Below, in pieces: positions 9,296 through 17,619 of a stretch of 64,000 nucleotides of DNA (positions are counted from its first letter, which is position 1; each line of letters opens with the position of its first letter). Origin of the DNA: Paenibacillus psychroresistens (lineage in GTDB: Bacteria > Bacillota > Bacilli > Paenibacillales > NBRC-103111); assembly GCF_009728935.1 (NCBI RefSeq), contig NZ_CP034235.1:3634001-3698000 (forward strand), read 5' to 3'. The notes under the pieces were generated by a model, which was given only the letters and a program-made list of their open reading frames with translations, searched no databases and had not been told where the DNA came from. The position numbers and the translations under genes were made by a program.

Positions 9296-10786
9296 ATGTT
9301 AGCCATTAAACCGTATCAGTTTTGGTTCGTTACCGGTAGTCAGCATTTGTATGGCCCCGAAACTTTAGAAGAAGTAGCTCAGCATTCTACACTTATCACA
9401 AATGGCTTAAATCAAGATGCTATAATTCCTTTTTCCGTTATATTTAAGCCTGTTTTAACGGGTCCTGATGCTATTCGCAAGCTTGTAATTGAAGCTAATT
9501 CGGATGATTCATGCGCAGGAATTATTACTTGGATGCACACTTTCTCACCCTCCAAAATGTGGATTGCTGGTTTATCGATATTGAACAAACCGTTGCTACA
9601 CTTTCACACCCAATTTAATCGCGATATTCCTTGGGAAACAATCGATATGGATTTCATGAATACTAATCAATCCGCTCATGGTGATAGAGAGCATGGGTTT
9701 ATTGGAGCAAGAATGGGTGTTGCTCGTAAAGTAATCACAGGCTACTGGGAGGATCAAGCCACTCGTAAACGTATAGCAGATTGGATGAGCACCGCAATTG
9801 CTTTTACAGAAGGGCGTCAGCTGAAAGTAGCGCGTTTTGGCGATAACATGCGTCAGGTTGCTGTAACCGAAGGCGATAAAGTGGAAGCGCAAATTAAATT
9901 TGGTTGGGAAATCAATGGTTATGGTGTAGGAGATTTAGTTGAATATATCGCTAAAGTCACAGAGGCTGAGGTCGATCAATTGTTCGCCGAATATGCGGTC
10001 CAATATGAAATTACAGCTGAAGGTCTTAAAGCGGGTTCCGTTCAGGACTCGATTAAAGAACAAGCACGGATTGAGCTTGGGATGAGAGCTTTCCTAGAAG
10101 CGGGAGATTTTGGTGCTTTTACAACGACATTCGAGGATCTTCATGGGATTAAACAGCTTCCTGGCTTAGCTGTACAACGTTTAATGGAAGCGGGCTACGG
10201 CTTTGGCGGCGAAGGGGATTGGAAAACAGCTGCTTTTACAAGGGTAATGAAAATTCTCGCAGGCGGCAAAGGGACTTCTTTCATGGAGGATTACACTTAC
10301 CATCTTGAGCCTGGCAATGAATTAGTGCTTGGAGCGCATATGCTTGAGATTTGCCCGACGATTGCTTCGAACAAACCGAAAATTGAAGTTCATCCGTTAG
10401 GAATCGGCGGTAAAGCGGATCCAGCAAGAATGGTGTTTGATTGTGGTGCTGGCGCTGCAGTAGTTGCTTCGTTAGTGGATATGGGCAACCGTTTCCGCTT
10501 GATAGTTAATGTTGTCGATGCAGTAGAGCCTCAGCAGGATATGCCGAAGCTTCCGGTCGCTCGTGTGCTTTGGAGGCCGCAGCCTTCTTTGCGTGATTCC
10601 GCTGAAGCTTGGATTTATGCAGGTGGTGCCCATCACACGGTATTCTCTTATGTGGTTTCAGTTGAACAATTGGTCGATTGGTCTGAAATGGCTGGGATTG
10701 AATGTATCATCATCGATAAGGATACTAAGCTGCATTCCTTCCGGAACGAGTTAAGATGGAATGAGATTGCTTGGCGCTTAAAGTAA
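9296..10786 (+). CDS. araA: L-arabinose isomerase
   Basis: A 496-residue enzyme that interconverts L-arabinose and L-ribulose. The N-terminus (FWFVTGSQHLYGPETLEEV) and the metal/substrate region (FMEDYTYH, LGAHMLEICP) are diagnostic of AraA, and the length is normal. A strong TAGGAGGAAA ribosome site precedes the ATG. It is the last gene of the araDBA operon and is followed by an intrinsic terminator. No arabinose transporter gene is present in the window. Confidence 0.97.
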   Translation: MLAIKPYQFWFVTGSQHLYGPETLEEVAQHSTLITNGLNQDAIIPFSVIFKPVLTGPDAIRKLVIEANSDDSCAGIITWMHTFSPSKMWIAGLSILNKPLLHFHTQFNRDIPWETIDMDFMNTNQSAHGDREHGFIGARMGVARKVITGYWEDQATRKRIADWMSTAIAFTEGRQLKVARFGDNMRQVAVTEGDKVEAQIKFGWEINGYGVGDLVEYIAKVTEAEVDQLFAEYAVQYEITAEGLKAGSVQDSIKEQARIELGMRAFLEAGDFGAFTTTFEDLHGIKQLPGLAVQRLMEAGYGFGGEGDWKTAAFTRVMKILAGGKGTSFMEDYTYHLEPGNELVLGAHMLEICPTIASNKPKIEVHPLGIGGKADPARMVFDCGAGAAVVASLVDMGNRFRLIVNVVDAVEPQQDMPKLPVARVLWRPQPSLRDSAEAWIYAGGAHHTVFSYVVSVEQLVDWSEMAGIECIIIDKDTKLHSFRNELRWNEIAWRLK

Positions 10787-10795
10787 TAGGGAGAC

Positions 10796-10831
10796 AGCCT
10801 TGGAGGATTACACGCCTTCAAGGCTTTTTTT
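10796..10831 (+). terminator. Terminator of the araDBA operon
   Basis: An 11-bp stem (10796-10806 with 10815-10825, one G-T pair) and an 8-base loop run into seven T residues. Confidence 0.9.
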
Positions 10832-10925
10832 GCTTTCTTGTGGTATGCTAATATTACTGTTAAAAAGGTACAAATGGCATGTTAAGCGTATAAAAGCGAT
10901 TTAATCAAAAGTGAGGAAATTCAAT

Positions 10926-12533
10926 ATGGAAGCACAATACATCATAGATTCGAAAAAAAGATGTTTCGAAAATGGCCTGCAGCCCCATGTAATCCCAACT
11001 ATCAAAAACCGCTTAAGCGCAAGTGAATTACAGAAAATGCAGCAGGATTATAGTGAGGTTATCTCGGTTTTGGATTATTTTGGTGCAAAAACAACCAAGC
11101 TTCTCGAAAAAACCCCGATACTTATCGCATTAACGGATGATCGTGGATATGTCATTTGCTTTGTCGGAAATAAAGCGATTAGAGAGATGATTCATCATTT
11201 AGGGATCCAAGAAGGCATTCAAATGAATGAGATTGATATGGGTACGAATTCAACTTATTTGGCATTGGAGCAGAAAAAGCCCGTAGAGCTGCTAGGTGAA
11301 AATCATTTTCACGAACATCTGCATTTGTCGGCTTGCTACAGCATTCCCTTTTCTTTTGATAATATAGATCAATTAGGCGGCACGGTTAATATATTAACTT
11401 TGCTGGAATTTCATAGTCAATTCGTATTGCCGCTGTTATCCAATATGGTAGATTCAATGGAGCGTGAGATAGTTCTAAGGCGTAAGAATAGACATCAGGA
11501 TTTATTGAATGAAATTCTGATCAACTCGGTTAATAATGGCATTATTATTTCAGATGACAAAGGGATTATTATTGAGTTCAACCCTTTAATTGAACGAATT
11601 ACAGGTGCTAAGCGGGAAGAAGTTATAGGCAGCTCCATTTTGATTTTTGAAATATTTGCAGAATATATGCAGAAGGTTTTAAGCTCAGGATGCCACTTGG
11701 CGAATGTCGAATGTACGTTTACTTTAGTAGATAATGAACGAATGATTTGTTTACTGGACGCGATCCCCATCCGCAATGATCGAGCAGAGATTAAAGGAGC
11801 TTATTTGCAGATTAGGGACATTACAGAGCGTTTTGAGCTTGAAAAGCAGATCATAACCTACGAGAAATTCTCGGCAGTTGGTAAGCTGGCAGCAGGAATT
11901 GCCCATGAAATTCGCAATCCGCTTACAACCATAATGGGATTTATCCAGCTTATTAGGGAAAGGAAATCAACTCAAATTCAGGATTCACAGTATTTAGAAA
12001 TTGTATTTAGTGAATTGCGTGATTTGAATAAAATGGTGTCTGATTTTGTGCTGATGGCTAAACCAAGCTTTCCTGAAAAGAAAGTCATTCAGCTGCAAGC
12101 ATTTATTCTAGATACTGTACAGTTTATGACGATTCAAGGCAATTTGAAGAATATGCTCCTTACTGTCAATCTATGCAATCCGCTAATCATGATTTATATC
12201 GATGCTGTTCAAATGAAGCAAGTGTTGATTAATTTGATTCAAAATGCCTTTGAAGCTATGCCTAGCGGAGGAGAGGTTGAGATTGGCCTTTCCTATGATT
12301 CTCTTGATCCCAATATTATTGTAATAAGTATTAGTGATATTGGGACGGGGATAACGGATGAGCAAATGAAAGATATTTTCACACCGTTTTTTACGACTAA
12401 AGACAATGGGTTAGGCTTGGGATTGTCGATTTGTTATCGGATTGTTGAGAATCATAATGGCAAAATCCAGTTTAAATCAACTCCTGGCGTAGGAACGACC
12501 TTTACTATTATTCTTCCGATTAGGAGTGTTTAA
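10926..12533 (+). CDS. Cytoplasmic GAF-PAS sensor histidine kinase
   Basis: A 535-residue kinase without membrane segments. The first ~180 residues resemble the GAF-type sensor found at the N-terminus of AcoR/DhaR-like activators (ILIALTDDRGYVICFVGN, then GTNSTYLALEQKKPVEL). A PAS domain follows (NGIIISDDKGIIIEFNP), then HisKA with His327 in AAGIAHEIRNPL and an HATPase domain (N box NLIQNAFEAM, DIGTGI, GLGLGLSI). The in-frame GTG at 10911 lacks a ribosome site; GAGGAA seven bases before the ATG at 10926 favours that start. No response regulator is adjacent. Its stop abuts the metallophosphoesterase start, so the two are co-transcribed. The signal is unknown; KinA-E-like input to sporulation is a possibility only. 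Confidence 0.85.
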   Translation: MEAQYIIDSKKRCFENGLQPHVIPTIKNRLSASELQKMQQDYSEVISVLDYFGAKTTKLLEKTPILIALTDDRGYVICFVGNKAIREMIHHLGIQEGIQMNEIDMGTNSTYLALEQKKPVELLGENHFHEHLHLSACYSIPFSFDNIDQLGGTVNILTLLEFHSQFVLPLLSNMVDSMEREIVLRRKNRHQDLLNEILINSVNNGIIISDDKGIIIEFNPLIERITGAKREEVIGSSILIFEIFAEYMQKVLSSGCHLANVECTFTLVDNERMICLLDAIPIRNDRAEIKGAYLQIRDITERFELEKQIITYEKFSAVGKLAAGIAHEIRNPLTTIMGFIQLIRERKSTQIQDSQYLEIVFSELRDLNKMVSDFVLMAKPSFPEKKVIQLQAFILDTVQFMTIQGNLKNMLLTVNLCNPLIMIYIDAVQMKQVLINLIQNAFEAMPSGGEVEIGLSYDSLDPNIIVISISDIGTGITDEQMKDIFTPFFTTKDNGLGLGLSICYRIVENHNGKIQFKSTPGVGTTFTIILPIRSV

Positions 12534-13670
12534 ATGAAACCGCGTATTATCGGGATTATTCTTACGATTTTAGTTATTTTTACAGCGATTAATTATTATA
12601 TTGGCTCGCAAAGCAGGTTATTTATCAATCAGTTGTTCGATGTTCATTTAAGCTGGATTTATTGGCTTTGTTTCTGGTTTATTGCCTATTCCTATATCAT
12701 TGCCAGATTAGGGGCAAGAGGGATGCCTAAGGCCTTTTCCCAGCTGCTCAAGGTTATGGGTTCTTATTGGTTTGCCATCATGACATATAGTCTGCTTCTC
12801 CTGCCGCTAGTTGATCTTATCGCTTGGATTTTACATTTAGGCGGTGTTGAAGTTGATACTTATATCCCTTGGTTAGGTATTAGCCTATTAGTAGTAATCA
12901 CGCTGATTATTCTCCGCGGCTCCTGGAATGCATGGAATCCAATTGTTCGTAAATATGAAATTTTGATTCCCAAAGCAGCTGGAGAGATGAAGCAGCTCAG
13001 AATTGCTGCAGCCTCCGATTTACATTTGGGCTCTATTGTGCGGAATAAACATTTGCAGCGTTTGGTTGATCAGGTAAAGGCATTAAAGCCAGATCTAATT
13101 CTTTTGCCTGGTGATATATTGGATGACGACATTGAACCGTTTATTAGACATCGCATGTCCGAACAAATGCAAGAGCTGAAAGCTCCGCTTGGCACTTATG
13201 CTATTCTCGGGAATCATGAGTATATCGGTGGTAAAATTGAAGAGTTCGTTAAACAAATGAAGGCGATCGACATTGAAGTTTTAATGGATCGTTCTGTAAT
13301 GATAGCGGATAGCTTCTATGTGATTGGGAGAAAGGATCGTTCTGCCTATGGTCGAGATGGGGTGGATAAATTGCTTGAAGGAGTAGATAAAGCCTTTCCT
13401 TTAATTATGATGGATCATCAGCCCTATCATCTGGATCAGGCAGCAGCACAAGGAATCGATTTACAGTTATCCGGCCATACTCATCGGGGGCAAATGACGC
13501 CTTTTCATTGGATTACGAAAAGATTGTACGAGCTTGATTGGGGTTACTTAAAAAAAGGAAATATGCATACGATAGTTTCTTCCGGATTTGGAAGCTGGGG
13601 ACCACCTATTCGATTAGGAAGTCGATCCGAAATTATCGAGATTGTCATTCAATTTGTACCTGAATCTTAA
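12534..13670 (+). CDS. Membrane-anchored metallophosphoesterase
   Basis: A 378-residue protein with about four hydrophobic segments in the first ~130 residues, followed by a calcineurin-like phosphoesterase domain. All metal-binding motifs are visible: SDLHLGS, PGDILDDD, LGNHEYIGG, MMDHQPYHL and SGHTHRGQ. It belongs with the YkuE/YpbG-like bacterial enzymes, some of which act on membrane phospholipid or nucleotide-sugar pyrophosphates; the substrate here is unknown. The ATG immediately follows the stop of the histidine kinase (TAAATG), implying translational coupling. Confidence 0.87.
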   Translation: MKPRIIGIILTILVIFTAINYYIGSQSRLFINQLFDVHLSWIYWLCFWFIAYSYIIARLGARGMPKAFSQLLKVMGSYWFAIMTYSLLLLPLVDLIAWILHLGGVEVDTYIPWLGISLLVVITLIILRGSWNAWNPIVRKYEILIPKAAGEMKQLRIAAASDLHLGSIVRNKHLQRLVDQVKALKPDLILLPGDILDDDIEPFIRHRMSEQMQELKAPLGTYAILGNHEYIGGKIEEFVKQMKAIDIEVLMDRSVMIADSFYVIGRKDRSAYGRDGVDKLLEGVDKAFPLIMMDHQPYHLDQAAAQGIDLQLSGHTHRGQMTPFHWITKRLYELDWGYLKKGNMHTIVSSGFGSWGPPIRLGSRSEIIEIVIQFVPES

Positions 13671-13791
13671 GATTTGGAATTTATATGACACAAATCGACA
13701 ACTCTACGACATAATTCTACTACTACCTACGAATGATATATAATAGTTGAATTTGGTTATTAATATTCTTTGCTTAGGAGGATTTATCGAT

Positions 13792-13989
13792 ATGAGCTTA
13801 AATAAATTAAGTCATGCGTCTATTGGATTAATAGAGTATACAATAGAAAAACAGCGAATGGAATTAATTCGCATCGTGGAAAAACATCAATATAATTTTT
13901 TGAACACGGAAGTGATTACGGCATCCATTGAGATGGATCATTGGCTTAACCTCTATCAACAAAGCTGCAAAAAAAAGAAAACAAGCTGA
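13792..13989 (+). CDS. Spo0E-like aspartyl-phosphate phosphatase
   Basis: A 65-residue protein matching the Spo0E family of small two-helix phosphatases that remove phosphate from Spo0A~P and restrain sporulation. The first helix is IEYTIEKQRMELIRIVEKH, and the signature S-x-x-x-D appears in the second helix (ASIEMDHWLNLYQQ). A longer reading from a TTG at 13747 is possible, but a perfect AGGAGGA lies about ten bases before the ATG at 13792. A TATAAT at 13738-13743 may be its -10. It is monocistronic, ending in a strong hairpin that overlaps its stop codon. Confidence 0.82.
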   Translation: MSLNKLSHASIGLIEYTIEKQRMELIRIVEKHQYNFLNTEVITASIEMDHWLNLYQQSCKKKKTS

Positions 13990-14010
13990 AGATTAGGCTT
14001 CAGCTTGTTT
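13979..14010. terminator. Bidirectional terminator
   Basis: A perfect 13-bp stem (13979-13991 with 13998-14010) with a 6-base loop is flanked by an A-rich tract on the left and GTTTATT on the right. It includes the stop codon of the Spo0E-like gene and can also end the minus-strand transcript from 14.6 kb. Confidence 0.8.
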
Positions 14011-14027
14011 ATTGTGCCAAACTTCAT

Positions 14028-14195
14028 CTAGAAGTCAGTTATGGCCAGAAAGAAATCAAGCGATACAATAGCTACAGCCGCATGAAGTAAAACAGTGATC
14101 CAAGCCTTGCGAGATACCTGTAAATCCTGAACCAGCATCATGACTGACCAGATAAAGATAATCAGATAAGCAATTTGCACGAGTATAGTTGGCAA
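14028..14195 (-). CDS. Small two-helix membrane protein (55 residues)
   Basis: A short gene reading from a TTG at 14195 to a TAG at 14028-14030. AGGAGGTG lies seven bases upstream of the TTG, an almost ideal ribosome site. The product is very hydrophobic, with two likely membrane helices (IAYLIIFIWSVMMLV and ITVLLHAAVAIVSLDFF) joined by a short polar turn (QDLQVSRKA). It lies about 20 bases downstream of the DUF948 gene on the same strand and before a bidirectional terminator, so it is probably the second gene of a stress-type operon. The family was not recognised. Confidence 0.72.
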   Translation of the reverse strand: MPTILVQIAYLIIFIWSVMMLVQDLQVSRKAWITVLLHAAVAIVSLDFFLAITDF

Positions 14196-14214
14196 TTTTT
14201 TTCACCTCCTGCTC

Positions 14215-14586
14215 TTATTTTAATTTTATTTGCAAGGGTCTTCTTGGCTCGCTTTCAATCGTGGGATGGAGGGCATCACCAATTACGGAAGCAGCTTGTT
14301 TAACTGTTCTCGTAACACTATGTAGCGCTTCTCCAACCTCATGAGCGGATTCAAAGATAGGTTCAACGGTTTTTATTTTACCCTTCACATCGGTTGTGAT
14401 TTGATTGGCAGTATGAATAAGCTGCTTGGATTCTTGGGTAAGTCCATGAATGGCGTTCCTGACCTCGGACAAGGTTTTATTCGTTTCTTCGAGCGAACCC
14501 ATGCCTTTAATAAGAATACGAATTAGATAAACAACCAATACAACGAATGCTATGGCGATAATAGCAACACTTGCTTTAATAATCAT
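14215..14586 (-). CDS. DUF948 family protein (YtxG-like)
   Basis: A 123-residue protein with one N-terminal membrane helix (residues ~5-27) followed by a long amphipathic, heptad-like region typical of DUF948 (repeated spacing in LEETNKTLSEVRNAIHGLTQ). B. subtilis YtxG belongs to this family and to the general stress regulon; the molecular role is unknown. AAAGGAGG lies at the proper distance upstream of the ATG. The small membrane protein gene at 14195 follows in the same direction. Confidence 0.82.
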   Translation of the reverse strand: MIIKASVAIIAIAFVVLVVYLIRILIKGMGSLEETNKTLSEVRNAIHGLTQESKQLIHTANQITTDVKGKIKTVEPIFESAHEVGEALHSVTRTVKQAASVIGDALHPTIESEPRRPLQIKLK

Positions 14587-14716
14587 CAGGCTACGACCTC
14601 CTTTTAGAGGAATATATGTTTAAAATCTATGAGATATTCGAAAAACTATTAACATTTGTGTAGGGAATGACGAAATAATACGTGTACATCATAATAGATA
14701 GTGGAGGCGGAGTATT

Positions 14717-15517
14717 GTGAAAGATAAATTAAAAGGTTTAGTAATTGGGTTACTGATTGGGGTATTGGCTTGTTCATCTGTGGTATATGCAGCGGCAGGT
14801 ACGAAAATTGAGGTTTTCTATAATAATCTTAAATACATAATTGATGGGGTTGAACAAGCGCCTACAGTAGGCAAAGGTTTTATCTATGAAGGGACAACAT
14901 ATGTTCCACTTAGATTTGTTGGTGAATCAATGGGTAAACCAGTTAGCTATGACAGTAAATCAGAAACGGTTTACGTGGGTAGACCAACCTATACGGAAGC
15001 ACCAGCTATGGTGATTGATCCGAAAAAAAAATACAAAGCGACAATGATTACATCAAAAGGCACGATTACAATTGATCTATTCGCCAAGGATGCTCCATTA
15101 ACGGTTAATAATTTCTTTGTACTGTCCAATAGTGGTTTTTATAATGATATTCTGTTTCATCGGATTATGGAGAGCTTTATGGTGCAAGCCGGGGATCCTG
15201 AAGGTACGGGAGCAGGAGGACCTGGGTATACATTTAAAGATGAATTGAAGAATGGACATAAATATGAGCCTGGTACCCTTGCAATGGCTAACGCCGGACC
15301 AGATACGAATGGCAGTCAATTCTTCATTTGTACGGGAGCAGATTGTGCACAGCTAAATGAGTTGCCCAATTACTCGATTTTTGGCAAGGTTTCTAAAGGA
15401 ATGGATGTTCTGCAAACCATTGCAAAAACACCTGTCCAAGAAAGCGCATATGGTGAGATGAGTGATCCAACTTATGATGTGAAGATTCTCTCGATTAAGG
15501 TTGAAGTTACAAAATAA
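14717..15517 (+). CDS. Secreted stalk-domain cyclophilin
   Basis: A 266-residue exported protein beginning at GTG behind GTGGAGGCGG. A signal peptide ends near residue 26 (VVYAAA). Residues ~30-90 form a stalk domain (VEQAPTVGKGFIYEGTTYVPLRFVGES). Residues ~105-265 form a cyclophilin-type peptidyl-prolyl isomerase with typical motifs: ITIDLFAKDAPLTVNNF, FHRIMESFMVQAGDP, ANAGPDTNGSQFFI. The likely role is folding of secreted proteins outside the membrane. Firmicutes usually use PrsA for this, so a stalk-tethered cyclophilin is noteworthy. A strong terminator follows. Confidence 0.92.
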   Translation: MKDKLKGLVIGLLIGVLACSSVVYAAAGTKIEVFYNNLKYIIDGVEQAPTVGKGFIYEGTTYVPLRFVGESMGKPVSYDSKSETVYVGRPTYTEAPAMVIDPKKKYKATMITSKGTITIDLFAKDAPLTVNNFFVLSNSGFYNDILFHRIMESFMVQAGDPEGTGAGGPGYTFKDELKNGHKYEPGTLAMANAGPDTNGSQFFICTGADCAQLNELPNYSIFGKVSKGMDVLQTIAKTPVQESAYGEMSDPTYDVKILSIKVEVTK

Positions 15518-15543
15518 AGCGAGAAATTTAGTGTAATTTGTCG

Positions 15544-15573
15544 AAAAGGCACTTCTTATGAAGTGCCTTTTTT
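15544..15573 (+). terminator. Terminator after secreted cyclophilin
   Basis: A perfect 12-bp stem (15544-15555 with 15560-15571) with a TTAT loop runs into a T tract. Confidence 0.92.
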
Positions 15574-15582
15574 GGCATTAAA

Positions 15583-15591
15583 TGCTATAAT
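15583..15591 (+). promoter_or_regulatory. Extended -10 promoter of the signalling module
   Basis: TGCTATAAT lies just after the terminator and about 65 bases before the first response-regulator start. No good -35 is present, which an extended -10 can tolerate. Confidence 0.55.
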
Positions 15592-15655
15592 ATTAGCTTC
15601 TGCTAGAGTTGTTTAAACGTATATATAGTCTGAAATAGGGAGAATCAATTAAGCA

Positions 15656-16357
15656 ATGAAGCGAATAATGATAGTGGATGATTCCACGGTAATGCGCAAG
15701 AATTTACGTTCGATTCTCACCCAAGCTGGTTATGAGGTTATAGCTGAAGCGGTTAACGGAGAAGAAGCTTACCAAACCTATGTGCGATTGCTTCCTGATC
15801 TAGTAACTATGGATGTAACCATGCCCATTATGAATGGTTTAGAAGCAGTAAAGAAAATTAGAGCCGATTATGCGGATGCTTGTATCATTGTAATCTCTGC
15901 GTTTGACCAACGAAGCATGTTGTTTGAAGCACTGGAGCATGGGGCGAAGCATTATATTATTAAGCCAATCACTGCGGACAAGCTATTGAATGTAGTAGAA
16001 AAGGTCTTAGCAGCAGAATCCACGTCTGAACCAATGCCAAGTGCTAATCCAGATCAGCCTGTCTCGATATCCAATCGCAATGGGATGTTTGTAGTTGCCA
16101 TCCCGCAGAAGCTGTCTGCCGAAGGATTACAGCCGATTAAATCAGCACTGCAGGGCTTGCTATTTATTAAACCCTTACATATTGCTTTTGACTTCAATGA
16201 AGCTCCATTCCTCGAGCAATCGATACTTGCTGAATTAACAGAAATTATCAAAACAATTCGCCAAGCTGAAGGAGTCGTGCAATTAATCGCGCGAAGCCAA
16301 GAGCTGCAAGTTAGCTTAACTCAACATTTCAGTGGGATAACGATTACCTATGAATAA
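15656..16357 (+). CDS. Response regulator with STAS-like C-terminal domain (copy 1)
   Basis: A 233-residue protein. Residues 1-120 are a CheY-like receiver with the acidic pair Asp8/Asp9, phosphoacceptor Asp53 in MDVTMP, Ser81 and Lys103 in IKPIT. After a short linker the last ~90 residues form an alpha/beta domain (NGMFVVAIP, ALQGLLFIKPLHIAFDF) with the strand-helix pattern of STAS domains; this assignment is by pattern only. It closely resembles the regulator at 20530. It overlaps the cyclase gene by 8 bases. The likely phosphate source is the CheA-like kinase two genes downstream. Confidence 0.85.
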   Translation: MKRIMIVDDSTVMRKNLRSILTQAGYEVIAEAVNGEEAYQTYVRLLPDLVTMDVTMPIMNGLEAVKKIRADYADACIIVISAFDQRSMLFEALEHGAKHYIIKPITADKLLNVVEKVLAAESTSEPMPSANPDQPVSISNRNGMFVVAIPQKLSAEGLQPIKSALQGLLFIKPLHIAFDFNEAPFLEQSILAELTEIIKTIRQAEGVVQLIARSQELQVSLTQHFSGITITYE

Positions 16358-17618
16358 ACCGAAGCTACAGCTGCTGCGGTTTTTATTGATTTTACTAGTT
16401 GTTATGGTGTTAATTCCAGCCTTGTTAATTAATTATTACCTATTAAACAGCATGGTTACCTTAGCTGAATTATCCGTTCGATTAATAATCGGGGGACTTG
16501 TTTGGATAGGGTTGGCAGGTATCTATGCTGTTGTTGTCTATCGGATCTATCAACAAAGAATCGAGCAACCTCTGCAGCATTTCCTGGCAACTTTAGAGGA
16601 TATTTCAGAAGGCTTTATCGTAGATAATGTGCCCCAGCCTATATTCCTCAAAGCTGAACCTAGTATTTCTGCTGCTTTTGACAAAGTACTGCAGATTAAC
16701 CACCAAATGCTTAAGAATGTCGATCATCTCGAAAAAGGCTTTGAAGAGGAACGTTTCGCCAAGCTCCAACAAATTAAATTAACCCAAGCTTATGAGCGCT
16801 TCGTGCCGCATGATTTCATTCGTTTTTTACAGAAGCAGAGTATTATCCAAGTTCAGCACGGTGATCACGTAAAAACGGAAATGTCTGTGATGTTCGCCGA
16901 TATTCGCAGCTTCACAACCTTGTCTGAAAGCATATCCCCAGAGGAAAATTTCCAATTGTTGAATTCCTATTTTATGCGTATGGAGCCTATCATTCAACGG
17001 AACTATGGCTTTATTGATAAATTTATCGGAGATGGCATTATGGCCTTGTTTCATCAAGATCCGGATGCTTCCATTAAAGCGGCAGGCGAGATGATAGCTG
17101 AGTTAAAGCTCTATAATACAAGTCGAGAGCTCGCTGGATTTGATTCGATCCGAATTGGTGTTGGGATTAATACTGGCAGTTTAATGTTGGGTATTGTAGG
17201 TGGAGTAAACCGCATGGAGGGGACCGTCATCAGTGATGCCGTGAATGTTGCCTCGCGAATCGAAGATTTGAATAAAGTCTATAACACATCCATTCTCATA
17301 AGTGAATCTACCTACAATCAGCTGCGAGAAGCCAATCGAAAGACGGTTCGCTGGATAGATAAAGTCGAGGTTAAAGGTAAAGCTCAACCGCTTAACGTTT
17401 ATGAGGTTTTTGAAGCCGACGCACCTGACACAAGATACTATAAACAAATACATAAGGTGTTATTCGAACAAGCAGTTGCTTGCTATCATGAGCAGAGAAT
17501 TTCAGAGGCACAAGCTAAGTTAATCGAGCTTAAAGACCTTTGTCCTGAAGATATACTAGTCAATCTCTATATAGATCGATGTCAAGAAGCGCTGAGAAAT
17601 CTAAAGGCAGGTGAATAG
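16350..17618 (+). CDS. Membrane class III adenylate cyclase (predicted)
   Basis: A 422-residue protein with two membrane helices (residues ~8-31 and 43-65), a short HAMP-like linker and coiled region, a class III cyclase catalytic domain (~175-355) and a helical tail. Every catalytic position can be seen: metal ligands Asp184 (MFADIRSF) and Asp228 (FIGDG), purine-specifying Lys224 and Thr292, and transition-state residues Asn299 and Arg303 (VNVASR). The Lys/Thr pair is typical of class IIIb adenylate cyclases, so cAMP rather than cGMP is predicted. It overlaps the regulator before it by 8 bases and abuts the kinase after it. Confidence 0.88.
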   Translation: MNKPKLQLLRFLLILLVVMVLIPALLINYYLLNSMVTLAELSVRLIIGGLVWIGLAGIYAVVVYRIYQQRIEQPLQHFLATLEDISEGFIVDNVPQPIFLKAEPSISAAFDKVLQINHQMLKNVDHLEKGFEEERFAKLQQIKLTQAYERFVPHDFIRFLQKQSIIQVQHGDHVKTEMSVMFADIRSFTTLSESISPEENFQLLNSYFMRMEPIIQRNYGFIDKFIGDGIMALFHQDPDASIKAAGEMIAELKLYNTSRELAGFDSIRIGVGINTGSLMLGIVGGVNRMEGTVISDAVNVASRIEDLNKVYNTSILISESTYNQLREANRKTVRWIDKVEVKGKAQPLNVYEVFEADAPDTRYYKQIHKVLFEQAVACYHEQRISEAQAKLIELKDLCPEDILVNLYIDRCQEALRNLKAGE

Positions 17619-17619
17619 G

